From NCBI GenBank assembly GCA_024276295.1, contig JAJRXN010000142.1:1-7423 (forward strand): 7,423 bases of DNA. The letters run 5' to 3'. Made by a program: the position numbers and the translations under genes. Numbering within the stretch: the stretch's first letter is position 1; every line of letters begins with the position of its first letter. This DNA is from Acidobacteriota bacterium (GTDB taxonomy: Bacteria; Acidobacteriota; Polarisedimenticolia; J045). Under the pieces are notes generated by a model. The model had not been told where the DNA came from. It saw nothing but the letters and a program-made list of their open reading frames with translations, and did no database searches. This document shows, piece after piece, positions 5,391-7,423 of this stretch.

Positions 5391-6227
5391 ATGGACTTCT
5401 TCTCGCTCCTTTGGGTGTTCTTCATGCTGTCGGCGCTCCAGCCCGTCGTGCGCCAGAAGCTGCTCGAGTCGAGCCGCCTGCGCACGCTCGATCGCCTGCA
5501 GCGTCGGCGTGGCAGCCGGGTGATCGCGCTGATCCACCGCCAGGAGACGATGAGCCTGCTCGGCTTCCCGCTGGTGCGCTACATCAACATCGAGGACTCC
5601 GAGGAGGTCCTGCGGGCGATCCAGCTCACCGACGACGACGTGCCGATCGACATGATCCTGCACACGCCGGGCGGGCTCGTGCTCGCCGCCGAGCAGATCG
5701 CCTGCGCGCTGCGCCGGCATCCGGCCAAGGTTACGGTGTTCGTGCCGCACTACGCGATGTCCGGCGGCACGCTGATCGCGCTGGCTGCCGACGAGATCGT
5801 GATGGATCCGAACGCCGTGCTCGGCCCGGTCGACCCGCAGCTCGGTCAGCACCCGGCGGCCTCGATCCTCAAGGTGCTCGAGCGCAAGCCGGCCAGCGAG
5901 ATCTCCGACGAGACGTTCATCATGGCCGACGTCGCGGAAAAGGCGATCCGCCAGGTACGGAGCGTCGTCGAGGATCTGCTCACCGAGCGTCTCGGTGAGG
6001 AGCGCGCCCGCGCCGTGGCCGAGACGCTGTCGACGGGGACGTGGACCCACGACTACCCGATCACGGTCCAGGAGGCGCGAGAGCTGGGACTGCCGGTGAG
6101 CACCGAGATGCCGGAGGAGATCCACCGCATCATGCGGCTCTACCCGCAGACGGTGCAGCGCCGGCCGTCGGTCGAGTACGTCCCGCTGCCCCGCTCGCGA
6201 GAGGTCGACGGACGCCGGCGGTCGTAG
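5391..6227 (+). CDS. SDH_sah-family ClpP-fold serine protease, membrane-anchored
   Basis: The predicted protein has 278 residues and belongs to the 'serine dehydrogenase proteinase' group of the ClpP/crotonase superfamily. The start is fixed by AAGGAGG 7 bases upstream. Residues 1-20 (MDFFSLLWVFFMLSALQPVV) are strongly hydrophobic and followed by basic residues, so they probably anchor the protein in the cytoplasmic membrane. The core contains PIDMILHTPGG (85-95), the oxyanion-loop motif of the fold, then VPHYAMSGGTLIALAADEIVM (118-138) with Ser124 as the likely nucleophile, and LGPVDPQLG (144-152). ISDETFIMADVAEKAIRQV (171-189) is also family-like. The general base cannot be assigned by eye; Lys166 and Lys184 are candidates. 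Homologues are widespread but their substrates are poorly known, and proteolysis is an inference from the fold. It is transcribed away from the sugar operon and converges on the carbamoyltransferase gene, so neighbours give no functional hint. Confidence 0.88.
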   Translation: MDFFSLLWVFFMLSALQPVVRQKLLESSRLRTLDRLQRRRGSRVIALIHRQETMSLLGFPLVRYINIEDSEEVLRAIQLTDDDVPIDMILHTPGGLVLAAEQIACALRRHPAKVTVFVPHYAMSGGTLIALAADEIVMDPNAVLGPVDPQLGQHPAASILKVLERKPASEISDETFIMADVAEKAIRQVRSVVEDLLTERLGEERARAVAETLSTGTWTHDYPITVQEARELGLPVSTEMPEEIHRIMRLYPQTVQRRPSVEYVPLPRSREVDGRRRS

Positions 6228-6246
6228 CGGCTCGCCGCGCGGGCTA
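6225..6246. other. Short imperfect inverted repeat between convergent stop codons
   Basis: The 16-base gap between the protease and carbamoyltransferase genes is flanked by TAGC and GCTA, which include both stop codons and can pair. Inside, GCGG and CCGC (6228-6229 onward) can form an alternative 4-bp stem. There is no T run on either strand, so it is weak as a bidirectional terminator, and no better terminator was found here. Confidence 0.2.
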
Positions 6247-7423
6247 TTCGAACAGGACCGTGTCCATCAGGTGGTCGCAGAAGTGGCAGCGCACCGCCTG
6301 CTCGCCCGCGCGGTGCAGCACGACCGGGACCGACTCGAGGTGCTCGGGCCGCGTGACGCAGCCTTGGTTGCCGCACAGCAGCCCGGGGATGCCGTGGATC
6401 CGCTCCGGCAGCGAGAGCCGGAACTTCCGCTCGACGCGTCCGCTGCGGATGATGTTGACCGTGCAGCCGGGCGAAACCGCTGCGATCGCCCGCAGCTCGG
6501 CCTCGCCGAACTCGCGGTCCTCGATCATCAGCATGCCCTTGACGTGATCCGGTCTGCGCCGTGACTTGACCGTCGCCGCGCGGTAGATGTCGCGCCGTTC
6601 ACGGACCCGCAGGATGCGCACCAGCGCCTCCTCGCGGTACGGTGCGACATGGTCGATCACGACGCCGTTGTCGCGGATCGGCCGGATCGAGACGTCGGTC
6701 CGCACCGGTTTGTCGAGGATCTCGCGCTCCTCGATGAACGCGTCGTCGACCGGCGGGTCGTGCCACGCTTCGCCCGAGAACGTCTCGCCGAGCAGTCCGA
6801 GCGAGAGCGCCAGTTCGACCAGACGCGTCGGGACGCCGTTGCCGGCCTGCGTCTTGTAGAGCGCCTTCGGGTGGCCGTCGATCTCCGGATCGATCGACGG
6901 TGACGTCTTGTCGATCGGCAGCGGGTGCATCAGCCCGAAGCCGTCGCGGGTCGTCTCGAGGATCTCCAGCGTGAAGCGTCCCATCGCCCGCGCCTTCTCG
7001 AACTCGGACCGGTCCGGCATGCGCTCCTTCTGGATCCGCGTCTGGTACAGGATGTCCACCGCGGACGCGATTTCGGCCAGGCTCTCGTGGCGCCGGACCT
7101 CCATGCCGTGCTCGCGGGCGTACGCCTCGAGAGCCGGCGGCAGGTCGATCGCCTCGTGGGCGAAAGTGTGCAGCCGGATCCCGGGGAACTTCGAGAGCGC
7201 GACCACCAGCGAGTGGACCGTCCGGCCGTACTTCAGGTCGCCGGAGAGCCCGATGTCGAGGTCCTCGAGACGGCCGGCGTGTTCGCGGATCGTGAACAGG
7301 TCGAGGATCGTCTGTGTCGGGTGCTCGTGCTTGCCGTCGCCGGCGTTGAAGACCGGCACGCCGATGTGATCCGCGGCGAATCGCGCCGAGCCGTCGAGCG
7401 GATGGCGCATGATCACCGCGTCG
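6244..7423 (-). CDS. pyrBI: Aspartate carbamoyltransferase, fused catalytic (PyrB) and regulatory (PyrI) chains, 5' end missing
   Basis: The open frame enters at the right edge and 392 residues are visible (numbered here from the in-frame Val at 7416). It does not start at that GTG, because the preceding codons complete the conserved PyrB stretch DAVIMRHP. The catalytic part retains HPTQ (32-35), GDLKYGRTVHS (59-69), YQTRIQKER (124-132) and HPLP (164-167), which bind carbamoyl phosphate and aspartate. About residue 210 it passes through a linker into PyrI: VVIDHV (252-257), IED (298-300), CTVN (318-321), SLPERI (335-340), and a zinc site with Cys348/Cys353 (CX4C) and Cys377/Cys380 (CX2C). The enzyme makes carbamoyl aspartate for pyrimidine synthesis. 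E. coli encodes the two chains separately; fused forms are known, for example in Thermotoga maritima. Oddities are LPID where E. coli has LPRV, and Met297 at the position of the E. coli allosteric Lys60. The N-terminal part of PyrB lies outside the window. Confidence 0.93.
   Translation of the reverse strand, partial: DAVIMRHPLDGSARFAADHIGVPVFNAGDGKHEHPTQTILDLFTIREHAGRLEDLDIGLSGDLKYGRTVHSLVVALSKFPGIRLHTFAHEAIDLPPALEAYAREHGMEVRRHESLAEIASAVDILYQTRIQKERMPDRSEFEKARAMGRFTLEILETTRDGFGLMHPLPIDKTSPSIDPEIDGHPKALYKTQAGNGVPTRLVELALSLGLLGETFSGEAWHDPPVDDAFIEEREILDKPVRTDVSIRPIRDNGVVIDHVAPYREEALVRILRVRERRDIYRAATVKSRRRPDHVKGMLMIEDREFGEAELRAIAAVSPGCTVNIIRSGRVERKFRLSLPERIHGIPGLLCGNQGCVTRPEHLESVPVVLHRAGEQAVRCHFCDHLMDTVLFE

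Noticed and set aside
5310..6125. 271-codon minus-strand open frame opposite the protease gene
   Set aside because: The translation is His/Arg/Asp-rich with no recognisable fold. The plus-strand frame carries the HTPGG and YAMSGG motifs and a strong ribosome-binding site.
7414..7416. GTG as the true start of the carbamoyltransferase gene
   Set aside because: The codons just upstream complete a conserved PyrB stretch (DAVIMRHP), and the first carbamoyl-phosphate-binding part of the enzyme would be missing. The gene simply continues past the window edge.

Overview
The window is very GC-rich and gene-dense, with seven protein genes and no intergenic gap longer than 99 bases. No tRNA, rRNA, CRISPR array, insertion sequence or integrase was seen. 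The base composition, the AmgK/MurU-like gene pair and the fused aspartate carbamoyltransferase suggest a high-GC Gram-negative-type bacterium. Acidobacteriota or a neighbouring phylum is a guess from gene content, not something the sequence proves.

Bases 5291 down to 1 (minus strand) form one compact transcription unit. In order of transcription it holds a PfkB-family fructokinase, a two-domain sucrose-phosphate synthase/phosphatase, a CYTH-domain triphosphatase-like protein, a sugar-1-phosphate nucleotidyltransferase with a beta-helix-like tail, and an AmgK-like anomeric sugar kinase that runs off the left edge. Three of the four junctions are 4-base stop/start overlaps (GTGA, ATGA, ATGA). 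The exception is a 53-base gap before the CYTH gene, which contains a hairpin and a -10-like box. Read together, the enzymes could convert free hexoses to a non-reducing disaccharide: fructokinase supplies fructose 6-phosphate, the kinase and nucleotidyltransferase could supply an NDP-sugar, and the synthase/phosphatase joins them and removes the phosphate. The last two genes may instead serve cell-wall sugar recycling.

Bases 5292-5390 are a divergent control region. It carries candidate promoters for both directions. Just before the plus-strand gene it also carries two mutually exclusive hairpins, one of which covers part of the Shine-Dalgarno sequence.

Bases 5391-6227 (plus strand) encode a membrane-anchored ClpP-fold serine protease of the SDH_sah ('serine dehydrogenase proteinase') family. 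It converges, with a 16-base gap, on a minus-strand gene that enters from the right edge. That gene encodes a fusion of the aspartate carbamoyltransferase catalytic chain (PyrB) with its zinc-binding regulatory chain (PyrI), the first committed step of pyrimidine synthesis.

The most notable points are the operon that may be self-sufficient for disaccharide synthesis, the intact phosphatase domain on the sucrose-phosphate synthase, the PyrB-PyrI fusion with an altered allosteric site, and the possible RNA switch ahead of the protease gene. All homology statements are from recognising motifs by eye; no database was searched.
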